A DNA stretch of 64,000 nucleotides from Euleptes europaea (GCF_029931775.1 NC_079314.1:74577879-74641878); one strand, 5' to 3'. Positions 38,901-52,003 are shown, counted from the first letter of the stretch. Translations and numbers: made by a program. The notes: generated by a model from the sequence alone, not told the origin.

Positions 38901-41900
38901 CGCTGCCGGGGGCGTATCCCAGCATCACCAACCAGACCTTCATCAAGCAGTGTGTGGATGCCCACAACAAGCACCGCTCCGCAGTCAGCCCTTCGGCGTC
39001 CAACATGCTCTATATGGTGCGATCCGGGATGGAACTGGGAGTTCGGGGGATGTTGCTTACGGTGGGGACCTCTCCGCTATCCTTGGGACCTGTCTTCTGC
39101 CATATAACGTGAATGGGCTCAACGGCCAGTTCCGTTCTGTAGCAGAAGGAGAAGAGTTGGTTTTTATAGGCCGACTTTCTCTCCCACTTAAGGGAGACTC
39201 AAACCGGCTGACAATCGCCTTCCCTTCCCCACAACAGACACCCTGTGAGGTAGGTGGAGCTGAGAGAGCTCTAAGAGAGCTGTAACTTGCCCAAGGTCAC
39301 CCAGCTGGCTCCGGGTGCAGGAGTGGGGAAACAAATCCAGTTCACCAGATTAGCCTCTGCTTCTCATGTGGAGGAGTGGGGAATCAAACTGGGTTCTGGA
39401 GATCAGGCTCCACCGCTCCAAACCAGAAAGTCACAAGAGAGGTCAGGCTGTGTTGCATTGATCCCCCTTTCCTTTTGCAGTGGAAATTGGGGTTCGAGCT
39501 ACTGGAGATTTGAGGGTGCCGTTTGGAGAGAGAGGGAGCTCAGCAGAGGTGCGATGCCATAGAGTGCCCTCTGCAGGTGCCATGTCCGCCAGGGAGACTG
39601 AGCTCTGTGGTCTGGAGATCATTTGTGATTCCAGGAGCACTCCAGGACCTACCTAGAAGTCGATAACCCTAGCAGAGAGGCTGTTGTGGTCCCTTCTTCC
39701 TCTCCAGCAATGGCACACTGCTTTATGCTTCAGGGCTAGTGCTCTTTTCTGTTTCCATCTTGAGTTTGTTTCGACTATAATCCTATATGCAGGGCTCATC
39801 TTTTAAAATATACCTTTTGTATGGTGCCTAGTTCTTTGGTGTGCCATAAATTAGTGTTACTATTAGAATCTACTTCCTTAGAGCATTATAACACACTGAT
39901 ATGAAGTATCTCAATATTATGAAAATTGTTCATTATACTTTTCTGTTTCATAGACGTGGGATATAGCATTAGCTAGAACAGCTAGAGCATGGGGAAATAG
40001 ATGCACTTTTCAGCATAGTCCATATAGAAAGAGCCACCCTGATCCTTCATTTTGGCTTCTTGGAGAAAATTTATGGATGTCATCTGCTGCGAGAAGACAT
40101 TTTGATCCTACTGATGCCATCGCAGCATGGAACTCAGAAGTTTCTTCCTATACATACGAGAGCCATAGTTGTACACGGGTTTGTGGTCATTATACTCAGG
40201 TAAATTTTATTTTTTCTGTTCAGATTATCTACACATATTGTGGAAAAACATAAGCAACCTGTGATTTGTTGTGAAAATTTAGCCAAAAACTACACCTGAG
40301 GGCCAAACTACTCATAATGATGGGAATCGACAACTAAATCCCCGTAGATATCATGTAGCTAAAAAAAAAAAAAAACGGGGAGGAAAACATGGATTGGTAC
40401 AATGTAACCGGAGAAAGTGGATTAAGCTTTTCTTCCCCATGCTGTTTCATCAGTCAAAATTTGGGCTACTTGGGACTGCTTTTAGCTCCAAGAGGGGGGA
40501 AATGGTACTTTGCACTGTGATGACAATTAGATATTTATGTATAATGCGTATGATGATAATGCATTACTAGATTAAATGTTACAAAGTTTCACTTGGTCCT
40601 CAGGTACAATCCTAGCCCTATTGTGGTAGTATGGGTCTGTTTCCATCCAAATAATACCCTGCTAGAATTTACTAAAGGACCTCATTCATTATGGTGATCT
40701 AGCCTGCCTCATGAGAAGCTTTGTCTTCAAAGAGCTATGGTTGTCCTTATTACTCTTCACTGAAAGGAGTATGTGGCATCTGTGGAATGCACTATAGGCA
40801 TCCTGTGAGAGGCCTCAATAACAGGAAGTTTGTACTGAACACATATTTGGGAGATCCTCACAGATTACTATAATATGAAGCAATCTTCTACAACAAATCA
40901 ATTCAGTGCATCAGTTAGATGACTCCCTAGCACAGTTTACACATTATTTTCTAAAATAAAACCTCCTTTTTCCTCAGGTTGTTTGGGATAGCTCTTATAA
41001 AGTTGGCTGTGCTATTGTTTTCTGCCGAAGAATGGATCAATCAAAGAATGCTGAAATCTTCGTGTGCAATTATGGTCCAGGGTAATTTAACATTTGTTAA
41101 ATAGAATGTATCATATGTGTCTAAATTTATGTTCACACATTATTAGACTACAGAAATGTACGTTTCATTTTACTTCTATGTTAAGCAAATCTAATCTGAA
41201 ATGGCTTAGTGATTTTCAAGAGGACTTATTTCAAGTATGTGGTGTTATAAGGCAGCCATGACATATTCCACAACCTTAGGAAAAGGTCAGTGAGCAGGTT
41301 CATGCTTCAAGCAGTGTCTCAGCATGGGTGGTTTGGGGTCCAGGTAGTGATAGACTTTGCCTTTCCCTTCTTGGGAGCCATTGTTTTGCTGACCAGAAAT
41401 TTGTATAAGACTAGAAGCCATTCTGAACAATACAAATAAATAAAATGAGTGATCCTTCAGCCACCTCACTAATAATAGTCATGGGAGAGTTAGATCTTTG
41501 GTATTCCAGCACTATGAGCCACAAACATTGAACTTTAGAGAACAGTGTTCTCTGGAGTTGTTTTCTAGGCTGTAACCTTGCCTTCTGAGGTGACTTATCA
41601 GGGTTACCCTGCTGCAGGACAAAATTCCAAAATGCATGAGGAGGCCAGGGACCCAGGTTGAGAACCACTAGTGTATATAGGCTATTCTTACGTGCAATGA
41701 TGTATTTGCATATGCATTTGCATACCAACTCCATCTGACTGAATATCTACCTGTTGCTTTTGTGCAGCATGACTTTGAATCAGCTGTGTGGGAAAGAGAG
41801 AGAGGCAAGAGAAAGGTGAACCTGTGCCTCCGGACTGCCTTGCGCCTTTTAGGCAGAAGGCATCCTAGGAGTGGAACAAACTGCCAACCCTTCTTGGGAC

Positions 41901-44900
41901 CTCAAGCCCTAGAAGGAGGATTCTGTCATAGTTTGCATAAACGTCTAGACAGGGTCCGCTATGAGCAGGTGCTAAGAAGAAGAGTCAGCTTTCGCTACCA
42001 CTTAAGGCAGAATCAAACTGGCTTAGAATTACCTTCCCCTCCCCACAACAGACACCCACCCTGTGAGGTAGACAGGGCTGACAGAGCTCTATCAGAGCTG
42101 TGACTAGCCTAAGGTCACCCAACTGGCTTCGTGTTTAGGAGAGGGGAAACAAATCCAGTTCACCAGATTAGCATCTGCCGCTCATGTGGAGGAGTGGGGA
42201 ATCAAACCCAGTTCTCCAGTTCAGAGTCCACCGCTCTTAACCACTGCACCACACTGGCTCTTACTAAGGACAGTAAGAGAAGGCTAACTTACAGAGTTTG
42301 TTCATATTCTCAATGACAGGTTTCTCTCTTCACCCCAAGCTTTCAATCCAGAGAAGCACAATCAGATAGTCCAGGTAGAATCCATCATCTGCTTGACATC
42401 AGGGTGACTAAGCCTATTTCACCTAGGTTGCGCCCCTTTGGGGAGTTTTCTTCATTGTATCAAAGAAGCCAGACAATACCAGGACCATTCCGGAACTCAC
42501 AAGTTATCAATTCTGGCAATCCTTGGCTTGGGACTACTGTGCTATCGTCAACCACAGATGGTCTAGTTGACCGGCGGCCAGCTGCTGCAGCTCTAGCAGC
42601 CCTTAGGATTGCACTGCCCATTGATCAAGCAGTACCACTGATTCCTCACACCTATTTCTTCAGGGTTACATTGGGTCAGCTTTAGTGCATTTGAAACTTT
42701 GTTTTAATTCTTGCTGTTTGCTGATGAGCTGGCTCAGTTTTGAGAATAATTTAGCCAAGGCTGTACGCACAAGCGCTTAGAAATAGGAATGAAAATTAAG
42801 CTACTTCAAGACTAGTCCTGATAATCATTGCTCCTAGAAATGATCTCTAATGAACATTATAAAACGTGATGAGGGTACTGGCAAATGTTCACATAACAGA
42901 CAATTTGTGCAAGCCTTTTTGCCAGGCTTAGCTGACTAGCTGTAATACTGGCCATAGCCTCTAAACGTCTTATTTAAAAGCCCTAAAGATCTCCATGTAA
43001 ATAGAATAATTATATATATGTTGCATTTGATATCAAGTCCTCATAAGACTGTTCAGCTACTCCAGTTCAAGATATTCCACTGTTATCTGTTTGGGAGGGG
43101 GCGATAAAAGAAACACAAGACAGTTTGTTGCAACAAAATATTATATTTGAAATGACTTTGCATTTAAATCCTAATACATCCTGGTCATTTTGGTCTTAGT
43201 GGCAATTATCCGAGGAGACCTTATATGCGAGGAACGCCATGTAGTGCTTGCCCACAAGGAGATACATGTGAAAATAAACTTTGCAGTAAGTATAAAATTG
43301 AAGAAATGCTTCATTAAAAAGAAATATATTTATCACACATATTATTAATTATATTTTAATCCCATACTTCCTCCAAGACCTTCAAGGTATGGTTCCTTTT
43401 CAGTCCCATTTGTCTTTGTACAATTATGTAGGATTGGCTGAGAGGCAGAATGGTAGACTTAAGGGCATCTACAGAGCTTTGTGGCTGAACTTAGATTTGC
43501 CTGGTTACAGTCCATTCTTTCAGGCACTACACCACACTGGCTTTTTGGTGTGAAAGTGAATTGCTAGGTTACATGTGTATCATACTGTAGCAGAAATGTG
43601 ACTATGTATTTGTGTTAGTTTTATGCATAGGGTTAGGCAAAGGGTTGGTTCTCAGTAGCTCACTGTAAATTATTTGCATTAAATATGCTGTGATTTTTAA
43701 ACGTTCATTCATAATGTTGAGTTGGTTACACAGTTTGTATCCCCCCTGTGCCCATTAACTCCTGCCACGCCCCCAGGCTTGCTCTGAATGATTTGTTTTC
43801 TGCAGTCAGCTGTAAGTGAAATGCTGTCACTAGTTCCACACACTACTGGCTCTGTATTTCTTATCAAAATCTTACACTGCTATCATCACAAGAAAGGTTT
43901 TAGTATTATGCGGAAGTTGGCTCAATGTGTTTTGTCACTACTGCCTCTCCCCGTTGCCTTTGCCGTACTGCTGCGCCACTACTCTAGCCAAGAGCCAGAG
44001 AAAATAACCCTACTTACCTCTGATCTCCTATAACCTATGAGGCTTCCTGAACTCACACAAGATTACGTAAAGCTTGTGAGAAATTGGCCGTTCTAGTTAC
44101 CCTGGAAAGGTCAGCTTGAAATGGTGGCCAAACTCTGGGGAGAAGGAATTTTACACCTGTTCAGGAAACTGGTGTGGAGCTGGCTCTGCTTTTATGTATA
44201 CTTGGACATAAAGTAAGTAAACCATGTTCAGCAAAGATTACAGTTTTTCATGCAACTGGCCCTTTAAATTTTGTTACTTGACTGTTTTATTTCACTGTAT
44301 GGCTGTGAGCACTTTTGTTACTCCATGCTTAATGAATTATTTTCTATATGACTCCTTAATCAGTTCCTCCTCTGTGGGGTGATAGTGGATAGCTAATGCT
44401 TTTTCCTTTGTAGTCCCAGTGATCATTAATTCTCCAAAAGTTACAGTTTTTATTTCAGAGTATCAGTGTCTTGCTAAACAATGTCAAGCATATGGGCTTC
44501 AACACAGCTTCCAGGCTAGCAGTGGCGGATCTGCTATGAAACTAATGAAGCTTAAGCTTCAGGACCCCTAATCCCGGAGCGGCCCTAAAGCAGCTTTTTT
44601 TTTTTTTTTTTTTAGTGAGTGAATTTTTCAACAAAATTGATGGAGGTTTTTTTAAAGTGTTTGTTATTAAAATAAGGCTATTTTAGTGATAGAATCATAA
44701 GCCAGTGGGTTGAAGTACTTAATATTGACCTTAGAATATGCTCTAATACCCATTCCATATGGCCTCAAAATGTCACTAATTGGTCAAATTTCAAAATTTT
44801 CTCAGGGGCTTGCAGTGACCGAACCCCCAGCTGTATAGGCTTGCTGAGCTTGCCAGAATCAATTCATAGTCTACATTTTGGCAGCTGGATCCTTGAATCC

Positions 44901-46649
44901 TTTGTTGGTGCATGGCTTAATAGTTCTATAGCTCAGCCCTTAGGCTAGAGCCAATCAGAACCATAAAAAGACACCTGAATTCTCAATTCAGACTGCACTC
45001 ATCTCGCTTATGCATTTTAACACCAAAAATCAGATTTTCACTTCTTTATCCTAATGAGCCCCCTCTGATGACCTTCTGCCTCGCTATTAGAGAATGAACC
45101 AATACATCTGCCATAGAACAACCCCACTGAAGAAGATAACAGCAGTTACTCAGACCTCATTGCTGGTGGGTAGGGGCTCACAATATGGCCCATTTTCAAG
45201 GACTCCTCCCCATCACCCTGTTCTCTGCCATTTGGGCCTTGAGGTCCTTGCAAGGGAAGCAAGGCCCTTTGGACCTTGTTGGATATTGCCCTGTTGCTGG
45301 TTGCAAGGGGGGCCCCATAACAGTTCAAGCTTCAGGGTCCCAAAAATGGAGGTCCGCCACTGCAGGCTAGTACTGCCTAGTTAAAAGGCACAAGAGTTCC
45401 AGTTTCATTTCCTGCTGAGGGCTGCAGCACCAGCCACAAATGGTGGTTGTGTGGTATGAGTATATGTGGATTGGAATTTCAAGCCAACCACATACCATTG
45501 GTAGATTTTCAGGAATGTATAGGAAGAACACATCAGCAATGGCTTACATACACAAACAAGGTGGCACAAGCTGAAAGTCCCTTCACAAGGACATAAGAAT
45601 GCTGGTCTGGGTGGAGCAGCACAGTATCTGAAAGCATTTCATGATGGCAGACATCATGAATGTAACATGACCAGCTGGGCAGGAGGATGCTACATTTTAT
45701 GAGGGAAAGCTACATTCCAAAAATCTTCACAGATTTTTGCTTGCTTTGCAATAACCAATATCAGTTTGTTTACTAACAGAGAATTACTGGGCGCACCAGT
45801 TCTTCTGGTGCCAGTGTTGTAAGGCATTTGGAGTGGATGCATCTGGTCAAAGGGACTGGGAAAACATGTCCTAATGTAAGCTTAATGTGTGAAAATGTGC
45901 AACTGAAGCTTTTCACAGCATGGAGGTAAATAACATCTCATTAAGCCTTTGCTGAAGGGGAAAGACATTTTTCTCCAGGACTGTTACCAACCCTAGATGA
46001 TGATGATAATTTTTATTTATTTCCCGCCCTCCTCCTGCAAAAGCAGGGCTTAGGGCGGTTCACAACACAAAATAAAATACATGCCTTTGCTCTTATCCTG
46101 TTTGTTCTGAGAATGGAAAATGATGTCATAGAACAAAGTACAGATATCATCAGTGTTGCTGTGTACTGAAGAAAACCAAATGCTGAATAAATTGTATGTG
46201 TAAAGTGGCAACCCAGTAGGGTTTTCAAAGCAAGAGACTAACAGAGGTGGCTTGCCATTGTCTTCCTCTGCATAATGACCCTGGTAACCCTTGGTGGTCT
46301 CCCATCTAAGTACTAGCCAGGGCTGACCCCGCTTATATAAAAATCTTTCTTCACTTGTCATAATTTACTTTTTCTAGGAAATCCTGAACGTGACAAAATC
46401 ATACGTATGTATTACAGTTCTTTTTTTTTTTAGTTTAAATGTTTCAAAAACAAAATGAATATTTAGTAAAAAGTTCTGTTGCATTTTTTAATAGGTTATA
46501 CACGATGGTATCCATCTTTTGAACACCGGATTGTATGTGATGAATCCTGTATTGCTTTAGCAATTTTAAGACCATTATTAATGTTTTCAGCATTTGGAGC
46601 AGTGTGGTATTTACAACGGCGTTATCCAAATTTAAGTATGCCACAATAA
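38828..46649 (+). CDS. GLIPR1L2-like CAP protein A, complete, six exons (268 aa)
   Basis: Exons: 38828-39016, 39954-40199, 40978-41081, 43200-43285, 46378-46404, 46495-46649; 807 nt, phases consistent, stop TAA. The start (GCCGCGATGA) begins a signal-peptide-like MRRWLPAVLALLALG. The CAP (SCP/PR-1) domain follows, with TWDIALARTARAWG, GENLW, the CAP1 motif GHYTQVVW and the CAP2 motif VCNYGPGGNYP. The four usual cavity residues are present: H84, E101, E125, H142. A Cys-rich stretch with PCSACPQGDTC follows, then a membrane anchor at about residues 236-257 (LAILRPLLMFSAFGAVWYL) and a short tail. The juxtamembrane RWYPSFEHRIVCD resembles human GLIPR1L2. CAP proteins of this group are secreted or membrane-bound; the molecular role here is unknown. 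The exon 1 donor (GTGCGA) is weak but homologous to the donors in the two downstream paralogues. The last intron is short (90 bp). Confidence 0.9.
39137..39420 (-). mobile_element. tRNA-derived SINE in intron 1 of gene A
   Basis: Reverse of a common squamate SINE: GAAGAGTTGGTTTTTATAGG at its 3' side, CCACAACAGACACCCTGTGA, CCAAGGTCACCCAGCTGGCT, GGAGTGGGGAATCAAAC. Confidence 0.8.
39485..39672 (-). mobile_element. Degenerate GGTTGCC-family MITE in intron 1 of gene A
   Basis: Family words in reverse order: TACTGGAGATTTGAGGGTGC, GATGCCATAGAGTGCC, GAGCTCTGTGGTCTGGAGAT, and an end GTCGATAACCCTA. Old and diverged. Confidence 0.5.
41960..42262 (-). mobile_element. tRNA-derived SINE in intron 3 of gene A
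   Basis: Same family as 39137: CCACAACAGACACCCACC, CTAAGGTCACCCAACTGGCT, CCACCGCTCTTAACCACTGC (tRNA head). Fuller head than the 39137 copy. Confidence 0.8.
44520..45362. mobile_element. hAT-type element (843 bp) in intron 4 of gene A
   Basis: Ends CAGTGGCGGATCT and AGGTCCGCCACTG are inverted repeats. Perfect 8-bp duplications CAGGCTAG lie at 44512-44519 and 45363-45370. The inner ends also mirror each other (AAGCTTCAGGACCC and AAGCTTCAGGGTCCC). There is no transposase frame; a run of about 22 T follows the left end. Confidence 0.82.
45885..45997 (-). mobile_element. Third copy of the 10326 MITE family
   Basis: Reverse orientation: CTTAATGTGTGAAAATG, GGTAAATAACATCTCATTAA, and end GTTACCAACCCTAG. 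Confidence 0.5.
46203..46335 (-). mobile_element. 5S rRNA-derived SINE fragment
   Basis: Minus strand GGGTCAGCCCTGGCTAGTAC then TTAGATGGGAGACCACCAAG follows 5S rRNA (GGGTCGGGCCTGGTTAGTACTTGGATGGGAGACC in outline), then GGCAAGCCACCTCTGTTAGT. It ends 42 bases before exon 5 of gene A. Confidence 0.7.
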
Positions 46650-46729
46650 TATATTTAAGATGTATTTAACACAAAACATTTCCTTTAATATCTATGGTGA
46701 CTAAATATCACTTTTATATAGATACTGCA

Positions 46730-46735
46730 AATAAA
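46730..46735 (+). promoter_or_regulatory. Polyadenylation signal of gene A
   Basis: AATAAA lies 81 bases past the TAA stop of the GLIPR1L2-like gene A, with a T-rich stretch soon after. Confidence 0.6.
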
Positions 46736-48029
46736 TACAACTATTTTTCTAAATTTGTTTTTTTAAGTCAGTTTGGTTTATTTCCTTGTTTTATGATATT
46801 TTGTATTTTATAAAGTTGTCAAAAGTTCAATTCCAGTGATGATAATACTTTAAAACCTGAAAAAAAATTCTGCTGTATATCTGTGTGTATTTTAATATAT
46901 TCTATTCAAAGGTATGTGTGAAAATAGGATATTAAAAATGACATTGATGATTTGGTAGGCTTCACAAGTTACAACTAAAACATATGATAAAAACTTTTCA
47001 CAAAGTGGGCTATCAGCTTCAAATTTCCATTTATATTTATTTCTGATTTTATATTACATTTCACCGAATGTTCAATAGTTCAAGTTATAGTCAGCGATTA
47101 TTTGAACACTGTAGTTCAAATAATGAATTTATTCGTGGAATGGGCTTCAAGCAGGAACCACTGGCTTGTTAATGGGGCCTAATCTAATGCGCTACTGTTG
47201 GCTGTGTTTATACTATTCTCATTTGTATTTCTGCGTCCACAGTCATATATACTTAAGGAGTTCAGGTTCATCTTTGTGGCTTCCGTGCAGACCTATACTG
47301 GCACTGTGCATGCCAGCCATGGAGAAGAAAATTTCGCTGCCCCTTGGTGTGAGCCAGCTTATTCTCACCAAAAACCAGCACGTAAGGGGGGGGGACTGCT
47401 CCTTTCCTCCTTCCTGCAGTGCCACAGAGAAAGGATCATTCGATGTGCTTCACTTTGCTAAGTTGACGAACTCTTCAGTTGTTTGTCAAATCTTCCATAT
47501 CATTATTCAGAGGTTGAATCTGAGATTTTTCTTTCATCTCATGACTTTGTTTAAAAAGTGTGCCAAGTGCAGCACGAAAATGACACAGGCTGATGACCAT
47601 AGCCTGTGTTTCATCTCCTCTGTCTCAGAGAAACTAATTATGTTGGTACTTCTGCTTATAAGCAGTTTACACTCCTAGTTAGGCAGCTCTGTGGGAGGCT
47701 TTATTGGCTGCATAAATTCCTTCCTCTAAGCACCAGTCAGATCCTGAGAAAAGGGCTGGTACACCTGTTGTCTCGGAGCATTCAGTTCTGTTGTTGTATC
47801 TGCCCACGTATTCCTCCACAGGGTAGCATCAGTTCCAAGGAGCTCGTCAGAGCTGCCTCTCAAGTCGAAGCATAGATTTAAAGACTTCTCAGCCACCGGC
47901 TTTGCCCTCCATATCCACCTGACTGGGTATTGCCAGAACCATTGTGAGTACTCAGGAGGACAGAATGCTTTCTCATACCCAGTCACCCTACCCAGGGGGC
48001 ATGGACACTCCCTACACCCCAAAAGGGAG

Positions 48030-48595
48030 TGTGACGGACAGCTGCATTCTGAGGAGTTGTTCTGGTCATAGAACCCTTTGATTGTCAGGGAGTTCAAATG
48101 GAATTCTAAAGATGGCAGTTAGAAAACTGACAGTTGGGAATAGACAGTTCAGGGAGAGCTGTTAATGGACAGTGTTGGAAGTCAGCAGTGTGAGCTGCAA
48201 GCTGTAGAGGATTCTCCTCTGGAGGGAGAGGAACACACTTTGGTTTAGGATCAGGAAGGATCCATTACCAGTTATAAAGGGAAATAGCTCTAGTATTGAG
48301 ACAGTAACCCCTAAGTTTAACAGGAAATAACTCTAGTGAAAAGAGTGATCCCAAGCCAGTTTTAAAAAGAAAATGGAAATTATGTATATGTTCCTAACTC
48401 CCCCAACTAAACTACTGTTTGAAGAAGCTTATCTTTATGAAACAAAGCTGTGACTGTCAAAAGAACTCAATCTCAGTACTTTTATAATAAGAGTGTCAAC
48501 ACTTGTCAGTGAACCACCTTAGATACGTCTTGGATTACAAAATGTCTCTTGTATATAACCATAATAAATTCCTCATTCCTGTTGTTCTGTTACAA
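48030..48595 (+). repeat. Possible solo LTR fossil
   Basis: A TGT start and ACA end, with an AATAAA near the right side, suggest a lone long terminal repeat of unknown family. No flanking duplication and no internal gene seen. Old and weakly supported. Confidence 0.25.
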
Positions 48596-48995
48596 TCCAC
48601 ATTCATGTTATGATACTTTATTAACCATTCCCCTCAAAGGAGATGAATAAAACCATTTTAAGTCTTACTTAAAAAAGCTTCTTGTGTGCCAAATATTTCT
48701 GGCTTTTATATAAATTAAAGTAGAACAATTCCGTCCTAAGGAGCTTGAGGTTGATCCACTGCTTTCTCCTGTCCATCAAGTTAGGAACCAGGTCTCATTG
48801 CGGCAACATTTGGTTCCAATACATTTTATCACTGGTTGATGTTACACACATCTAGAAACATTGGTAATTTTACACCAGATTTTTGTGTGAGCAAGTTTCC
48901 ATGGTGCAAGACCCACAGTTTGTGTTAATAGTTAACATCAGGCCACACAAAACTATAAGTTTTTTTATTTTCAGATAAAAATACCTTGTGCTTAA

Positions 48996-49625
48996 GAAAG
49001 AGCAATGCTGGATCAGACCAAAGGCCCATTTGAGGCAAAGCTTGAGGAAGGAATGGGGTATATATCTGTTGGGTGAAAAAGCTTGTTCTTCCCCGGTGTG
49101 CTGTACATAACCAGACACCAAACAGTTCAGTGTTCTGTTGACAGAGTGGCCAACCAACTACCTCCAGGAGATCGACAAACAGGAAGACTGCAACAGCATC
49201 ATCCTGCCTGTTCTCCCCAGCAACTCATTCAAAGAGGCATACTACTGCTGATACTGGAGGCAGTAGATATCCATCATGATTAGAAGCCATTGATAGCCCA
49301 GTCCACCATGAATTTGTCCACTCCCCTTTTTAAAGGCTTCCAAGTTGGCGGCCATAACCACATCCTGTGGCACAAATTAACTATATGCTGTTGAAAAAAA
49401 ATACTTCATTTTGTCAGTCCTAAATCTCCCACCCTTCCGCTTCAGTGAATGATATCAGGCTATAGTATTGAGAGAGCCCTGTCCATGACATGCATAATTG
49501 TATAAACCTCTATCATGTCTCCCTTTACTTGCCTTTTTTCTAGGCTAAACGGCCCTAAGCTACTGTAGCCCCCTGATCATTTTGGTTGCTCTTTTCCTCG
49601 CTTTCTTGTTAACACAAAGCAACTT
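48996..49625 (-). mobile_element. CR1 LINE fragment, older, with an internal insert
   Basis: AATGCTGGATCAGACCAAAG through ACTCCCCTTTTTAAAGGCTT, ACCTCTATCATGTCTCCC and TTTGGTTGCTCTTTTCCTCG. About 95 bases near 49035-49128 do not fit the CR1 pattern and look inserted. Confidence 0.7.
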
Positions 49626-50043
49626 CAGGAGACCGCAATAAGTCTTTGTCCTTCCTGCTGTTTTTTCAAAGTCACCTCCTGCAACTGAGGAGCAGGATAT
49701 ATATCTCTTTCACCTTGCAGCCCCCCTGTTTATATATAGACATATTGTTTTTAAAATAAAAATTACACAGATAGCATTTCCCCAAACGCTCCTAGTTGGG
49801 CATCGCCCTCAACTGTTTTTAACCGCAACCAAAGCCAGCAGTCAAGAACAACATTAATGTTGGCTGTTTTCCCTGGGCATTATTTTTCTCATGCCAACAG
49901 CCAGTAGTGAGAAAGCAAGAGCAAGACTGCAACAAAAGATGAACCACACCATCATCGATTGATACTAATTCTCATGGGAAAAAGTCTCCAGAAACTAGAA
50001 ATGAGACTCCAAGGCCTTCTGCCATGCTGTGATTGGGTGCAAG

Positions 50044-50203
50044 TAGAGATGGGAAGGCCTGGAAAAAAACTGGGAAAATTGGGGGGGAAACGGTTTTTTC
50101 CCCGTGTTTTTTTCCCCTTTTTTCCCAAAGGCGTTATTTTTTTGGAGGGGGCGGCTTTGGAAAAAAACAGGGGAAAGTTTTTTTCCAGGCCTTCCCATCT
50201 CTA
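50044..50203. mobile_element. Short palindromic hAT MITE (160 bp)
   Basis: Termini TAGAGATGGGAAGGCCTGG and CCAGGCCTTCCCATCTCTA are perfect inverted repeats. Perfect 8-bp duplications GGTGCAAG lie at 50036-50043 and 50204-50211. The interior is runs of A, G, C and T that mostly fold back. Confidence 0.85.
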
Positions 50204-50724
50204 GGTGCAAGCCATTTTTCTGCTCCTGTAATCAAACTGCTGCCTGATAGCTAGAATAGTTATCCAGTAAGGAGTGCCCCTGTTTATGTAAAATAAGAGC
50301 AGTTCCCAAATCAGTAAGACAACAATGAGGTTGGATGAAATACTGTATCCAGAAGAGAGAGAAAACAATCAGGCTGGGGATGATGCTGTGTTGTGCAAAC
50401 GGGCTGAGTGTTCTGGCTGGATGGCATGTATGTGAGGCGCATATCAGGGGAGACATACCAGCTCTCACCACCTCACTTCTTTCCATGGCTACTTCTGGGA
50501 AGTGGAAATTGAAAGATGATGTGAGGAAATGAAAAGCACAGTGTAGCTGTTGAAGTTGTGGCACTGCCCAAAAAAAAGCCTCGGTTTGGATCTGAAAGTC
50601 GGGGAACGTTTCATTTGGACTAACTATTCTTCTGAGGTTAGTAAACTGGTGGTTTCCATATGGGGACAGGTGTGTGTGTTTTTCCCATTGCTGCTGCAGC
50701 TGCTGGTACAGAACAATGGCAATT

Positions 50725-51180
50725 ATATAAACCTCTATCATCTCCCCCCTTAGTCATCTCTTCTAGGCTGAAAAGTCCCAGTCTCTTCAGCCTTTCCTCA
50801 TAGGAAAGGTGATCCAACCCTGTAAATATCTTAGTTGCCCTCTTCTGTACTTTTACTTTTTGAGATGCAGTGACAAAAACTGCACACAGTATTCTAAATG
50901 AGAGTGCACCATAGATCTGTACAGGGGTATTATAATATTGCCAGTTGTATTTTTAATCTTGTTCCTAATAATTCCCAGCATCAGAGTTTCACTTTTTCAC
51001 TGCTGCAGCACACTGGGCTGACACTTTCATTGAGCTATCCACGACTCCAAGGTCTCTTTCCATCTCAGTGTCATGAAGTTCAGACTCTTCTCCCTATTGC
51101 AGAGGGTTTTTTTCTTTTCAACCAGTGATTTAGTAGGATTATATCAATTTAATGTTATACCATGCATCATTCTCTGAATT
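50725..51180 (-). mobile_element. CR1 LINE fragment, old
   Basis: ACCTCTATCATCTCCCCCC, TCTTCAGCCTTTCCTCATAG, GAGCTATCCACGACTCCAAG. Independent copy: it repeats the region already present at 49500. Confidence 0.7.
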
Positions 51181-51193
51181 CCTAGCTTTCACT

Positions 51194-51299
<106 letters not shown>

Positions 51300-51589
51300 C
51301 TTTCCTTGCATGGATATATGGAAGAAAAGCATATACCTGCAATGAAATGGACTAGTCTTAAAAAAAAATGAAAGCTGGGAATTTAGGAGATCTAATGCAT
51401 TATTTTGTGTACTGGTTTATCAATATAATACTATACAACTTCAGCAGGAGACCTGGAAACCCAGAAAGCTGCTTTGTGAAAACCCAGTTGCTGCTGTGCT
51501 ATATTAGCAGGTACAGCAAAAACAGACACTACGCAAACCTATTACCAGGTGGAAAACACCTAAGTCTCTAGTCTTACCCCTTCTTTTGT

Positions 51590-52003
51590 GAAGATTGGCC
51601 TTTCCCCTTGTATCTCAGCAACAGAAGGAGCTTGAGGCTTAATAAAAAATGGCTTCTGGGAATTCACAGAACTTGTTGTACATACTGTTATAACTGTATA
51701 TGTATAACCCTATTCAATCGCTGATTTTTATAGAAAAAAGCTGCCTCCCTAGTATTGGGGGAGGAAGTGGGCACTGTGGGGACAGTGTCAGAGAAAATTG
51801 TTGCAATGCCAGTGGAAAACTCTGAACTTTCTCACCCATCCAGGCTTTGCATTTCCACCCAAAACTTTGGAGCAAAGCAGGTTTGAAAAAGATCAGAGAC
51901 AATCTGGGGAAACCCTGAGAGGTGCATGAATGCACCACAATGCTGTGTGGGAAAGCAGTTAAAAAACCCACTTCCCAACATCATTGAACCTGTGGCAGGT
52001 TAT
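51590..52003. repeat. Unclassified ~430-bp interspersed repeat, copy 2
   Basis: GCCTTTCCCCTTGTATCTC, CATCCAGGCTTTGC, ACCCACTTCCCAACATCATT. No inverted ends or duplication seen. Confidence 0.55.

Noticed and set aside
45094-45384. 96-codon frame at 45.1 kb
   Set aside because: It falls within the 843-bp hAT element and matches no transposase motif I know.
47166-47678. 170-codon frame downstream of gene A
   Set aside because: No recognised domain and no homology to the CAP genes; likely chance.
50232-50741. 169-codon minus-strand frame
   Set aside because: No family features; it overlaps a repeat boundary next to a CR1 fragment.
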